A DNA stretch of 24,901 bases, taken from an uncultured Verrucomicrobiota bacterium. GTDB lineage: Bacteria > Verrucomicrobiota > Kiritimatiellia > RFP12 > UBA1067. Under the pieces are notes generated by a model. That model did no database searches. It was not told the DNA's origin and saw nothing but the letters and a program-made list of their open reading frames with translations. The stretch spans positions 1 to 24,901 of the forward strand of contig CAMPAA010000013.1 of the NCBI GenBank assembly GCA_946631345.1, in the 5' to 3' direction. Below, piece by piece: positions 15,580 through 22,959 of the stretch. Made by a program: the position numbers and the translations under genes. The first letter of the stretch is position 1. The number at the start of each line of letters is the position of its first letter.

Positions 15580-16503
15580 TCAGCCGACGTTCTTGACGAT
15601 TGACGAGCAGGCCTTGATCACACCCGCGACGTTCGCCAGATCAGACGGGATGATCATCGTGTTGTTCTGCTTGGCAAGGTTGCCGAACTGCACCAGGTAC
15701 TGCTGGGCGAGCTGCATGTTTACGGAGTTGAGGCCGCCGGGCTCGTTCAGGGCGGCGGCGACTTTGCGTATGCCCTCGGCCTGCGCTTCGGCGACGAGCG
15801 TTATCTCCTTCGCACGTCCCTCTGCCTCGTTGATGCGGCGGGCTCGCTCGCCCTCCGAGAGGGCAATGGCCTGCTGACGCTCGCCCTCGGCGCGGTTTAT
15901 CTTGGACTGGCGCTCGCCCTCGGACTCTGCAATCATGGCGCGTTTCTCGCGCTCGGCGCGCATCTGCTTCTCCATCGCGTCGCGTATCGTCTGCGGCGGC
16001 GTGATGTTCTTGATCTCGTAGCGGGTGACCTTTATGCCCCAGGGATCGCTTGCCTTGTCCACCGCGGCGACAATCGCCGCGTTGATGGAGGTGCGCTCCT
16101 CAAAGCTGCGGTCGAGATCGAGCTTGCCCATCTCGCTGCGCATCGTCGTCTGCGCGAGCTGCGTGGTGGCAAATAGATAGTTGCCGATGCCGTATGATGC
16201 CTTGGCTGGATCCATCACCTGCATGTACAGGATGCCGTCCACCGACACCGCGATGTTGTCCTTCGTGATGCACTCCTGCGGCGGCACGTCTATCGCCTGC
16301 TCCTTGAGCGTGTGCCGGTATGCGATGCGGTCGAAGAACGGAATGAGGATGTGGAACCCAGCCTCGAGCGTGGATTCGTACCGGCCAAGGCGCTCGACGA
16401 TGTACGCCGTGTTCTGCGGCACGATCACGGCCGTCTTGACGACGGCGACAAGTATCACTATTGCGATTATCGCAAAAAAGACCAGACCACCACTAATGAC
16501 CAT
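15580..16503 (-). CDS. SPFH/stomatin-like membrane protein (QmcA type)
   Basis: The 307-residue protein has one N-terminal membrane helix (about 5-24). An SPFH (band 7) domain follows, with VPQNTAYIVERLGRYESTLEAGFH (29-52), CITKDNIAVSVDG (78-90) and the YEIKNITPP motif. A long Glu/Arg/Ala-rich helix (about 185-255, repeated EGERQ/EGERA units) drives oligomer formation, and a C-terminal conserved segment contains NLAKQNNTMIIPSD. Such proteins form ring-shaped scaffolds in membrane microdomains and regulate membrane proteases or envelope assembly. Many stomatins pair with an NfeD protein; here the partner is an exported transglutaminase-like protein 8 bp downstream. The ATG at 16503 has AAAGGA upstream and an extended -10 promoter. 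Confidence 0.94.
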   Translation of the reverse strand: MVISGGLVFFAIIAIVILVAVVKTAVIVPQNTAYIVERLGRYESTLEAGFHILIPFFDRIAYRHTLKEQAIDVPPQECITKDNIAVSVDGILYMQVMDPAKASYGIGNYLFATTQLAQTTMRSEMGKLDLDRSFEERTSINAAIVAAVDKASDPWGIKVTRYEIKNITPPQTIRDAMEKQMRAEREKRAMIAESEGERQSKINRAEGERQQAIALSEGERARRINEAEGRAKEITLVAEAQAEGIRKVAAALNEPGGLNSVNMQLAQQYLVQFGNLAKQNNTMIIPSDLANVAGVIKACSSIVKNVG

Positions 16504-16546
16504 GACATTGTTCCTTTCAGATAGTTATTCCATTTCTGTTGCGCAT

Positions 16547-16558
16547 ATTATACCACAA
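16547..16558 (-). promoter_or_regulatory. extended -10 promoter of the SPFH-transglutaminase operon
   Basis: TTGTGGTATAAT on the minus strand, 43 bases before the ATG at 16503. No recognisable -35 at 16-18 bp. The bases after the -10 (ATGCGCAA) form a GC-containing discriminator like others in the window. Confidence 0.6.
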
Positions 16559-16602
16559 AGATACGCATAGCCCCGCAGAGAAAATTGGCCGGCCCTGCAC
16601 CT

Positions 16603-19002
16603 CTACTTCAAGAGTGACAATATCCGGTCTATGGTCTCGTTTCGGATTGCAGCCAGATCACCGCCCATGAAGTCAAGCTCTGCAAACCAGCGTTCGGACT
16701 CCGCTGACGGCCTTTCGCGCAGCAGTCTCCTGAAAAGCGCCATGTATCGAACGTCCTTGATGGCTTCCGCAAGCCCCACCATGGCCAGGGTAGGCACGGC
16801 ACCATCAATCGTGATGTATCCAACGGCCTGTGCACGGTACGGCGTGCCACCCTTCCCGGACACCTTCACGCGCTGCCATCCCGCGAGGTCGTTCCAAGGG
16901 TTGCTCGAACCGCAGAAGCAATAGGTGCTTGCGCCGTCAAAGCCGCTCTTCCAGAGATGAAGGCCGTAGTTGCGGCGGAACACCGCCGGATCTTCAGGGC
17001 CGGTCTGAGGATAGTTGTACTTCCACAGGCGGTGCCCTATGGCGTGCCAGGCCTCTGGCCGTATCGTATTGGGGTCGCCCGCATACACACACAGGTCGAG
17101 GAGGTCGCCCACGTTCTCGAACTGCCCGTAATATCCGCTCACTATCACCTTCCCGCCTGCATCATGCACGGCCTTCCATGCATTGCGCTGGGAAAGCAAC
17201 CTGTCGCCACGGGCCTCGTCCAGACCATAGAAGTAGATTTCGCCGAACCCATATTCCGCCGCAACTGACTTGGCATGGGCTATGCGCTGCTTAAGGGAGT
17301 CTATCTCCTCAGGGGCAGTCGGGTTTCCGATCAGGTCTGACGATCCGAGATAGAGGGTGCCTCGCATCCCCGACTCCCTTGCCACATCAAGGTGACGGCG
17401 AAAACGTGCGTCGTCATACACGCTCCGCCTGCTCCAGATGAGAATGGGATGCGTAATGCCGTAGTGTCGCATAAGATTCAACTCCGAAAGAAGCTGCCCA
17501 CGCGTCTTGCGAAGGATGGATAGCCTCGGCGGTGCACCCTCGTCGGAAAGCTCACCCCAGTAGTAAAGCCCCATGGTGTACTGGTGCTCGGCAGAATAGA
17601 AGGTCTCCGGCGTCTCTGGCAAATTGAACGGGAGAACCTCCAACGAGACCGGAATTGCGGCAATCTCGCGGCCATTGCAGTCGAAGAAGATGCGACCGCT
17701 GTAACGTCCAGGCTTGGTGGAGGCAGGCACCGCAATCTCGAACACGAGCTGTTTGCAGCGCCTGGCCTCGATGGCGAACGGCTGAAGCGACGCCGCATCG
17801 CGGATTGGCAGTTCATTTGCGGAATAGTCCTGGCCGAAGCTGCGGGTGCCGATAGCGTTGATGTCAACATATTCGCCACCGTTCCGGTCAAGCCGCACGT
17901 AGTTGCGGCGAAGCCTGTGGTCAGGGCGCACCAGCGATTCGTCGTTCAGGAGCAGCTCCGGAACCAGCACCTGGTCGCCGCCTGTAGCTACGAACAGGTA
18001 TGGAGCGCCACACGCCTGATAGTGGCAGCCGACCACGCGGGCCGAGATTGCGTCAGCCGGAATCACACCACCAAGGCCAAACGCACCTCTCTTTAGCGGA
18101 GAGAATCGCACGCTTACGGATCCAAAGCCACTTTTGCTCCACAGGACTGCCGTTGCACGGGCGGTTTCGCCCGGGCAATCCCGAAGCACAAGCGTGTCGC
18201 CGGCACCGCCGGGCAGCATTGTGGCTTCAGGCAGTATGGGGAAATCGGCGCCGCAGTCGGCACTAACGTTCACAAGGACATCACCGCTGCCGGCTTTCTC
18301 CCTGGCACCACGGCTGGACGGCCTCTGCGCCAGCATCTGTCTGGCCATTTCAGATACATCCGTGACTATCACCTCGCCCACCTCTCCGCGCCTGACGTCG
18401 CTGCGCAGCGGAGACTGGTTCAGGAATATCCGCATGAATCGCGCATGCTTCGGCAAACGCTCGGCGACGAAATATGTATTTCGCTGGAAAAGGGTCGGCT
18501 GCGTAGGATCCGTGGCGGAACCAGTCTGGTAGTTTCCTATCAGATTCCTGTCGGCGTCGTAGTAGTCAATCCGCATGGAAAGCGGGCAACCCCCGTCAGG
18601 CGCGCGCACAGTCCAGTTCAGCACGAGTATCGATCTCGCGGAAACAGGCACATATGCTTCAGGCTTAAGCAGCGCATTTACGAAAAGCCTCTCACGCGGC
18701 TTCAGCTCCAGCGACCTGCCCCCGGTGCCATCGTCACGCACCGTGACCTCACCGTCAAACTTCCACCGCCTGCGAACCGCATCAGGGTCTGAGAAATCTT
18801 CGTGGAACACGACCTTTCCGACCAGCTTTCCACCGGCGCCCCAGCCGAGGACTCGCGGTTTCACGAGTCTATGGAGGACATAGGCGTCAGTCTGCTTGAA
18901 TTCATCAGAAGCTGTCTCTGGTGCCCCGCAAAGCACGAGCGGAGTCACCAGCGCAGCCAAGGTCGCGATCATGAAAAGCCTGCGTGTGCCGTGAACGTTC
19001 AT
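16603..19002 (-). CDS. Secreted glycoside-hydrolase-like protein (DUF4091-type C-terminus)
   Basis: The 799-residue protein starts with an export signal (about 8-25, ending LVLCGAPET; a lipoprotein Cys25 is possible, but Leu at -1 is atypical). An N-terminal beta region with FHEDFSDP (66-73) looks like a carbohydrate-binding jellyroll. A middle beta domain ends with the typical PGRYSGRIFF (431-440) and PVSLEVLPFNLP. A (beta/alpha)-barrel-like part has IYFYGLDEARGD (589-600) with Asp595/Glu596 as candidate catalytic residues. The C-terminal part reads HRLWKYNYP, YGLHLWKSGFDGASTYCF and VGLAEAIKDVRYMALFRRLL, matching the DUF4091 region of PVC and Bacteroidota glycan-degrading proteins. The substrate is unknown. 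The ATG at 19002 has AAAGGAT upstream; it is last in the tgt operon, 24 bp after the thioesterase. Confidence 0.82.
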   Translation of the reverse strand: MNVHGTRRLFMIATLAALVTPLVLCGAPETASDEFKQTDAYVLHRLVKPRVLGWGAGGKLVGKVVFHEDFSDPDAVRRRWKFDGEVTVRDDGTGGRSLELKPRERLFVNALLKPEAYVPVSARSILVLNWTVRAPDGGCPLSMRIDYYDADRNLIGNYQTGSATDPTQPTLFQRNTYFVAERLPKHARFMRIFLNQSPLRSDVRRGEVGEVIVTDVSEMARQMLAQRPSSRGAREKAGSGDVLVNVSADCGADFPILPEATMLPGGAGDTLVLRDCPGETARATAVLWSKSGFGSVSVRFSPLKRGAFGLGGVIPADAISARVVGCHYQACGAPYLFVATGGDQVLVPELLLNDESLVRPDHRLRRNYVRLDRNGGEYVDINAIGTRSFGQDYSANELPIRDAASLQPFAIEARRCKQLVFEIAVPASTKPGRYSGRIFFDCNGREIAAIPVSLEVLPFNLPETPETFYSAEHQYTMGLYYWGELSDEGAPPRLSILRKTRGQLLSELNLMRHYGITHPILIWSRRSVYDDARFRRHLDVARESGMRGTLYLGSSDLIGNPTAPEEIDSLKQRIAHAKSVAAEYGFGEIYFYGLDEARGDRLLSQRNAWKAVHDAGGKVIVSGYYGQFENVGDLLDLCVYAGDPNTIRPEAWHAIGHRLWKYNYPQTGPEDPAVFRRNYGLHLWKSGFDGASTYCFCGSSNPWNDLAGWQRVKVSGKGGTPYRAQAVGYITIDGAVPTLAMVGLAEAIKDVRYMALFRRLLRERPSAESERWFAELDFMGGDLAAIRNETIDRILSLLK

Positions 19003-19026
19003 CTGTCGGATCCTTTTTGATTGCGA

Positions 19027-19449
19027 TTACGCGTCCGCATCAACGTTTTCCGCCCTGATAGCGGCAAGCAGACGCTCAGGAGGCGGCATCGGACGAAATG
19101 TAGATGTTGATACGAATGCGTGGCGAGTGAAACCGGAAACGAGCAGCTCATCCTCTCCCTTGCGCCGAACCTCACAGGCTATCTCAATCCGCACGCCCTT
19201 CTGTTTCGCGATCTCGGCCTTTACCTCCAGCAGGTCATCGTAGCGCGCCGGCCTGTGGTAATTGACCTCCGCATGAGTTACCGGAAGAGCCCACCCCTCG
19301 CGTTCACACTCCTTGTAGGTATAGCCGTAGGCTCGCATCAGTTCATTGCGCGCACGCTCAAACAGCGTAAGGTAGTTGCCGTAGTACACAACACCCATCT
19401 GATCGGTATCGGCATACGGTACGCGGTATTCCATTGTGATAGACTTCAT
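19027..19449 (-). CDS. Acyl-CoA thioesterase, YbgC/4-hydroxybenzoyl-CoA thioesterase family
   Basis: The 140-residue hotdog-fold protein carries the family motif YADTDQMGVVYYGNYLTLFE at 12-31, with the second Asp (Asp16) as the catalytic residue, then ERARNELMR and a conserved NYHRPARYDDLLEV. Family members hydrolyse short- or medium-chain acyl-CoA or acyl-ACP thioesters in the cytoplasm; YbgC is linked to the Tol-Pal envelope locus in proteobacteria, though no tol genes are seen here. I chose the ATG at 19449 because AGAAGG lies about 10 bases upstream; the ATG at 19458 has the purine run touching it. It lies 14 bp after the LysM gene and 24 bp before the glycoside-hydrolase-like gene, so it is an internal operon gene. 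Confidence 0.9.
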   Translation of the reverse strand: MKSITMEYRVPYADTDQMGVVYYGNYLTLFERARNELMRAYGYTYKECEREGWALPVTHAEVNYHRPARYDDLLEVKAEIAKQKGVRIEIACEVRRKGEDELLVSGFTRHAFVSTSTFRPMPPPERLLAAIRAENVDADA

Positions 19450-19463
19450 AGTTCGCATCCCTT

Positions 19464-20414
19464 CTACATCTCGGAAACCGTAAGCACGGAACCAGGTGCA
19501 AGAAACATGTCAAGCTCCAGCATATCGGACGGGGCAACACGTATGCCCAGCGAAGCAAACCTGGAGCGAGGCCCCTCGTCAGACTTGCTTGTGATGGGAT
19601 ACGCTCCAGGAGCGGTGCCTTTCCCAGTTGACACGTAGTATCGCTTGAAAAGCCTGCCGTTGAGCGTCAAGTCGGCGTGGCGGGTCTGCTTGTGGACAAC
19701 AAAAGCCGCCTTTGGAAACTCCAGCACACGCAGCTTACGCCCAGGAACCGGCTCCTCCTGCGGCGCAAGCCTGTTGAGCTGACGCACCGCCGCTACGGTC
19801 GTGCCGTGTTCGCGGGCAATGCGATGAACAGTCTGACCGCGGCGTACCGTAGTATCCGTGACCCATGGCACCGGTTCGCCGGAAAAAAGGCGCTTCACGT
19901 TAAGCGCACCGAGACGCCGCGCGAGTTTGTCGTCCAGATCAGCCATGGTCGGCTTTGCGCGCAGCTGCTCGATGGTATCTACGGCGATGGCAAGATTGCC
20001 GAGGCGTTCGGCATCGGCCAGCCGCTCAAGGAGAGTGCGTTCGCGAGCCGGCCGTACGGAGGAGTTGGCCGCCCACTCCTCCGCCTCTTTCGCGGCCGCC
20101 GACGGCTTGGGTGGCGACGCTACGGCCAGCGGTACACCAGCCGGGGCACGGTTCGTTTCTGGCGGCTGAAGCGCGCGATGCCCCATCTTGCCCATTGGCG
20201 CAGGGGAAGGCACCACTACAGGATTGCGCTCGCTGGCCTTGAAGAAACGCGAGTACAGGAAGGATGCCAGGACAGCCATTAGCAGCACAGTGAGCACAGC
20301 CCACTTCCAGCCTCCCGAAGGATCCTGCCTGCGGGTGGCGTCATACTCTACAACCGATCCGAGCGCATGGGCATCCGAACCGACAGAACGGAATCTGTTC
20401 CGCTCGTAGGCCAT
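19464..20414 (-). CDS. Membrane-anchored LysM protein with degenerate L,D-transpeptidase-like end
   Basis: The 316-residue protein has a cytoplasmic start of about 35 residues, one membrane helix (about 36-55), a Pro/Ala-rich linker, a helical stretch (about 125-170) and a LysM domain (about 187-231, TVRRGQTVHRIAREHGT), which binds peptidoglycan. The last 80 residues begin like a YkuD L,D-transpeptidase (HADLTLNGRLFKRYYVSTGKG, then PGAYPI) and end like one (GIRVAPSDMLELDMFLAPGSVLTV). They lack the HGT and SHGC motifs: the region between is short, and SLGIR stands where SHGCIR is expected. The domain is therefore probably not a transpeptidase. The ATG at 20414 lies 3 bp after the yajC stop without a ribosome binding site, so translation is probably coupled. 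Confidence 0.85.
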   Translation of the reverse strand: MAYERNRFRSVGSDAHALGSVVEYDATRRQDPSGGWKWAVLTVLLMAVLASFLYSRFFKASERNPVVVPSPAPMGKMGHRALQPPETNRAPAGVPLAVASPPKPSAAAKEAEEWAANSSVRPARERTLLERLADAERLGNLAIAVDTIEQLRAKPTMADLDDKLARRLGALNVKRLFSGEPVPWVTDTTVRRGQTVHRIAREHGTTVAAVRQLNRLAPQEEPVPGRKLRVLEFPKAAFVVHKQTRHADLTLNGRLFKRYYVSTGKGTAPGAYPITSKSDEGPRSRFASLGIRVAPSDMLELDMFLAPGSVLTVSEM

Positions 20415-20417
20415 CGG

Positions 20418-20762
20418 TCATTTGGCGGCCGGAGCTGGCTCTTCGGCGACGCCGGAGACGGAAGCGCGTGCGACTTCAACGGATACTCCGGGCGCAATCT
20501 CAATTACGAAGGTCTTTTCGCGGGCCTCCTTGATCGTGCCAATGAAACCGCCGGCAAAGACGACCCTGGCCCCTGCACGCAATTCCTCGATCATCTTGCG
20601 GCGCTCCTTCTCTTTGCGCTGCTGGGGACGTATCATCATAAAATAGAAGATTGCAAAGATGAGCAGCATGGGCACGAGCATGCCCATACCGCTGCCTTGC
20701 TGGGCAGTCGGCTTCGCCGCTTCCTGTGCGGCCTGTGCAAAAAGAATCAATGCATTATTCAT
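20418..20762 (-). CDS. yajC: YajC, Sec translocon auxiliary subunit
   Basis: The 114-residue protein has the YajC layout: a short N-terminus, one membrane helix (about 28-44, MLVPMLLIFAIFYFMMI), the signature IRPQQRKEKERRKMIEELRAG and a small cytoplasmic beta domain with GGFIGTIKEAREKTFVIEIAPGVSVEV. YajC associates with SecDF-YidC and supports protein export. The start at 20762 has AAAGGAG 7 bases upstream and overlaps the tgt stop as ATGA, a classic tgt-yajC arrangement. The longer reading frame reaching 21032 runs through tgt and is not real. secD, which often follows yajC, is not in this window; a LysM gene takes its place. Confidence 0.95.
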   Translation of the reverse strand: MNNALILFAQAAQEAAKPTAQQGSGMGMLVPMLLIFAIFYFMMIRPQQRKEKERRKMIEELRAGARVVFAGGFIGTIKEAREKTFVIEIAPGVSVEVARASVSGVAEEPAPAAK

Positions 20763-21919
20763 CTGTTGTCTCCTTTGTTGATTGTTGAATGTTGGAAGAT
20801 GTCCGGGACATGGCCGCAATCGCGCAGAAAGCGTTCCGCAAACGTTCCGGACGAAATTGCATCGCGCATCTCGCGCATAACACACAGCAGCCGATGGACG
20901 TTGTGTATCGTCAGCAGCCGCACGCCGAGCATCTCTCCGGCGTTGAGGAGGTGGCGGACGTATGAGCGCGAGAAGTTGCGACAGCAATAACAGTCGCATC
21001 CTTCCTCCACCGGCCCTTGATCGCGCGCCCACACCGCAGCTTTGATCGCAATGTTGCCGCCTCTCGTAACCGCAGTGCCGTGACGGGCGATACGAGTGGG
21101 AAGCACGCAGTCAAACATGTCTATGCCGCGCGCAACGCATTGCGCCATCTGGCGGATTACGCCCAATCCCATCACATAGCGCGGTCTGTCGTCGGGCAGA
21201 TACGGCACGCTCGCTTCAACAGCCCTGTACATCTCAGCCTCAGGCTCGCCCACCGACACGCCGCCGATTGCGTATCCGGGAAAACCTATCTTGACAAGCT
21301 CTTCCGCGCAATGACGCCGCAAATCGCCATACACGCCGCCCTGCACTATGCCGAACACCTGCTGCCCGGGCGCATGGGGAACATCCTTCGACATCTTCGC
21401 CCAAGCGAGTGTGGTCTCTACGCTCCTCTCCGCACGCGCACGTTCGCATGGATACGGCAGACACTCATCGAAAACCATTGCTATATCGGAACCTATGACG
21501 CGCTGCATCTCCATTGACTCGCACGGACCCATAAAGAATTCATGTCCGTCTATATGCGAGTTGAACACCACACCGGCATCTGTCAGCTTTCGGATCTTTG
21601 CGAGAGAGAACACCTGAAACCCGCCTGAGTCGGTGAGGATTGGCCTGTCCCAGCCCATAAAGCGATGTAGCCCGCCAGCAGCAGAAAGAACTTCGGCTCC
21701 GGGTCTCAGAAAGAGATGATAGGTGTTCGACAGTACGATCTGGGCATCGTCCGCCAAAAGGTCCCGAGGCTCAAGAGCCTTGACGGTGGCCTGAGTGCCG
21801 ACCGGCATGAATACCGGCGTTTCAACATCTCCATGCGCAAGGTGCAGAACACCACGCCGCGCCTGCGTTGTGGCATCGCGTGCGACAATCTCGAACCGAC
21901 CTGTCTGTTCTTGTCCCAA
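20759..21919 (-). CDS. tgt: tRNA-guanine(34) transglycosylase
   Basis: Tgt exchanges guanine-34 of GUN-anticodon tRNAs for preQ1 in queuosine synthesis. The 386-residue protein (TTG start) shows Asp97 in TDSGGFQVFSL, the QRVIGSDIAMVFDEC stretch, the nucleophile Asp270 in DMFDCVLPTR and a zinc site formed by Cys308, Cys310, Cys313 and His339. No in-frame ATG or GTG lies close before the conserved RFEIVARDATTQARRGVLHL. The TTG at 21919 fits the family length and sits only 10 bases after a TATAAT, with no ribosome binding site, so the mRNA is probably leaderless. A longer frame to 22039 crosses the exchanger gene and is rejected. It is the first gene of the tgt-yajC-LysM-thioesterase-hydrolase operon. 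Confidence 0.95.
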   Translation of the reverse strand: MGQEQTGRFEIVARDATTQARRGVLHLAHGDVETPVFMPVGTQATVKALEPRDLLADDAQIVLSNTYHLFLRPGAEVLSAAGGLHRFMGWDRPILTDSGGFQVFSLAKIRKLTDAGVVFNSHIDGHEFFMGPCESMEMQRVIGSDIAMVFDECLPYPCERARAERSVETTLAWAKMSKDVPHAPGQQVFGIVQGGVYGDLRRHCAEELVKIGFPGYAIGGVSVGEPEAEMYRAVEASVPYLPDDRPRYVMGLGVIRQMAQCVARGIDMFDCVLPTRIARHGTAVTRGGNIAIKAAVWARDQGPVEEGCDCYCCRNFSRSYVRHLLNAGEMLGVRLLTIHNVHRLLCVMREMRDAISSGTFAERFLRDCGHVPDIFQHSTINKGDNR

Positions 21920-21929
21920 AACAGCCGGA

Positions 21930-21941
21930 ATTATACCACAA
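21930..21941 (-). promoter_or_regulatory. extended -10 promoter of tgt, next to the start codon
   Basis: TTGTGGTATAAT on the minus strand, followed by 10 bases and then the TTG at 21919. The -35 region would fall inside the last codons of the exchanger gene, which stops at 21949; no good -35 is seen. Confidence 0.6.
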
Positions 21942-21948
21942 GACCGCC

Positions 21949-22959
21949 CTACCAGATGCTCCTCCACTTCCCGGTTTCCTGCAGAATCGTAACCGTAAGA
22001 TAAATGCCGAACAGCGCCAGCCAGGCCGCGCCCTTCCACCTTGAAATGATGCCGTCTTCACGCGGATTGCGGAAGTTTGCGCCAAACAACAGAATCAGCA
22101 GCGAAGCGCCGAACATGGCAGGCAGATCACGCGTCAGAATATATCCGCTGAAGTCGCCAAACGGAGATATGGTGCCAGCCAACCCGACCACGGCAAGAGT
22201 GTTGAAGAGATTTGAACCTACGATGTTGCCTACAACAAACTCGTTTTCACCCTTGCGCGCCGAAACTATGGCGGAGGCCAATTCCGGCAGAGAAGTCCCG
22301 GCCGCAACAACCGTCAGCCCAATCATCAGGTCGCTCACGTGCAAGACGTCGCGCGCGAAATCCACGCACCCCCACACCATTACATGGGAGGAAAGCACAA
22401 GAATAGACAGACCAAGAATCAGCATAGCCCATTCGCGCCCCATGTTAATCGGCGCTGAAGCCCCTGCCCCCTCTGGTTGCGCAGCCCCTTTCTGGTCGTA
22501 CCAGCAGTAGAAAGGCAGTATTACGGCGAACGCGGCCAGCAACGTCACGCCGTTGTGCAGTTCGAACACTCCATCATTCACGATGAAGTACGACATGGCC
22601 GTTATACCCATCAGCAATGGAGCCGCGAACCAACAGACGGATGGCTTGACCCTGATGGGCCATACGAGCGCCGTTGCCCCGAGAATTGCGCAGATGTTGA
22701 ATATGCAACTCCCGTATGCGTTGCCCAGCGAAAGGTTTGCATGGCCGCCTACGCTCGAAATCGCCGAGACTGCCAATTCCGGTGCACTCGTCCCGAAGCC
22801 GATTATCACCATGCCTACGAGAAGCGGAGACAGCCCGAAGTGGTGCGCCAAGGCGCTTGCGGCATCTATGAACACATCTGCGCTTCGCGCCAATGCGATC
22901 AAACCGCCGATGATGAACAACAGCGAAAGCAACAACGGAATATCGGTATCCATGCTCAT
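21949..22959 (-). CDS. Sodium/calcium exchanger family membrane protein (CaxA/YrbG type)
   Basis: The 336-residue protein has about ten membrane helices and the two inverted alpha-repeats of the CaCA superfamily: GFGTSAPELAVS (54-65) with GNAYGSCIFN (79-88), and GTSLPELASA (221-230) with GNIVGSNLFN (244-253). The acidic residues in the PEL motifs (Glu61, Glu226) are the expected cation ligands. A variable loop with GAAQPEGAGA (158-167) splits the halves. It probably exchanges Ca2+ or another cation for Na+ or K+ across the inner membrane. The ATG at 22959 overlaps the upstream stop as ATGA, so it is coupled to the unknown gene. A second Met two codons later is a possible start. Confidence 0.94.
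   Translation of the reverse strand: MSMDTDIPLLLSLLFIIGGLIALARSADVFIDAASALAHHFGLSPLLVGMVIIGFGTSAPELAVSAISSVGGHANLSLGNAYGSCIFNICAILGATALVWPIRVKPSVCWFAAPLLMGITAMSYFIVNDGVFELHNGVTLLAAFAVILPFYCWYDQKGAAQPEGAGASAPINMGREWAMLILGLSILVLSSHVMVWGCVDFARDVLHVSDLMIGLTVVAAGTSLPELASAIVSARKGENEFVVGNIVGSNLFNTLAVVGLAGTISPFGDFSGYILTRDLPAMFGASLLILLFGANFRNPREDGIISRWKGAAWLALFGIYLTVTILQETGKWRSIW

Noticed and set aside
20763..21032. Upstream in-frame extension of yajC
   Set aside because: It overlaps the conserved C-terminus of tgt in another frame; the ATG at 20762 has an ideal ribosome binding site.
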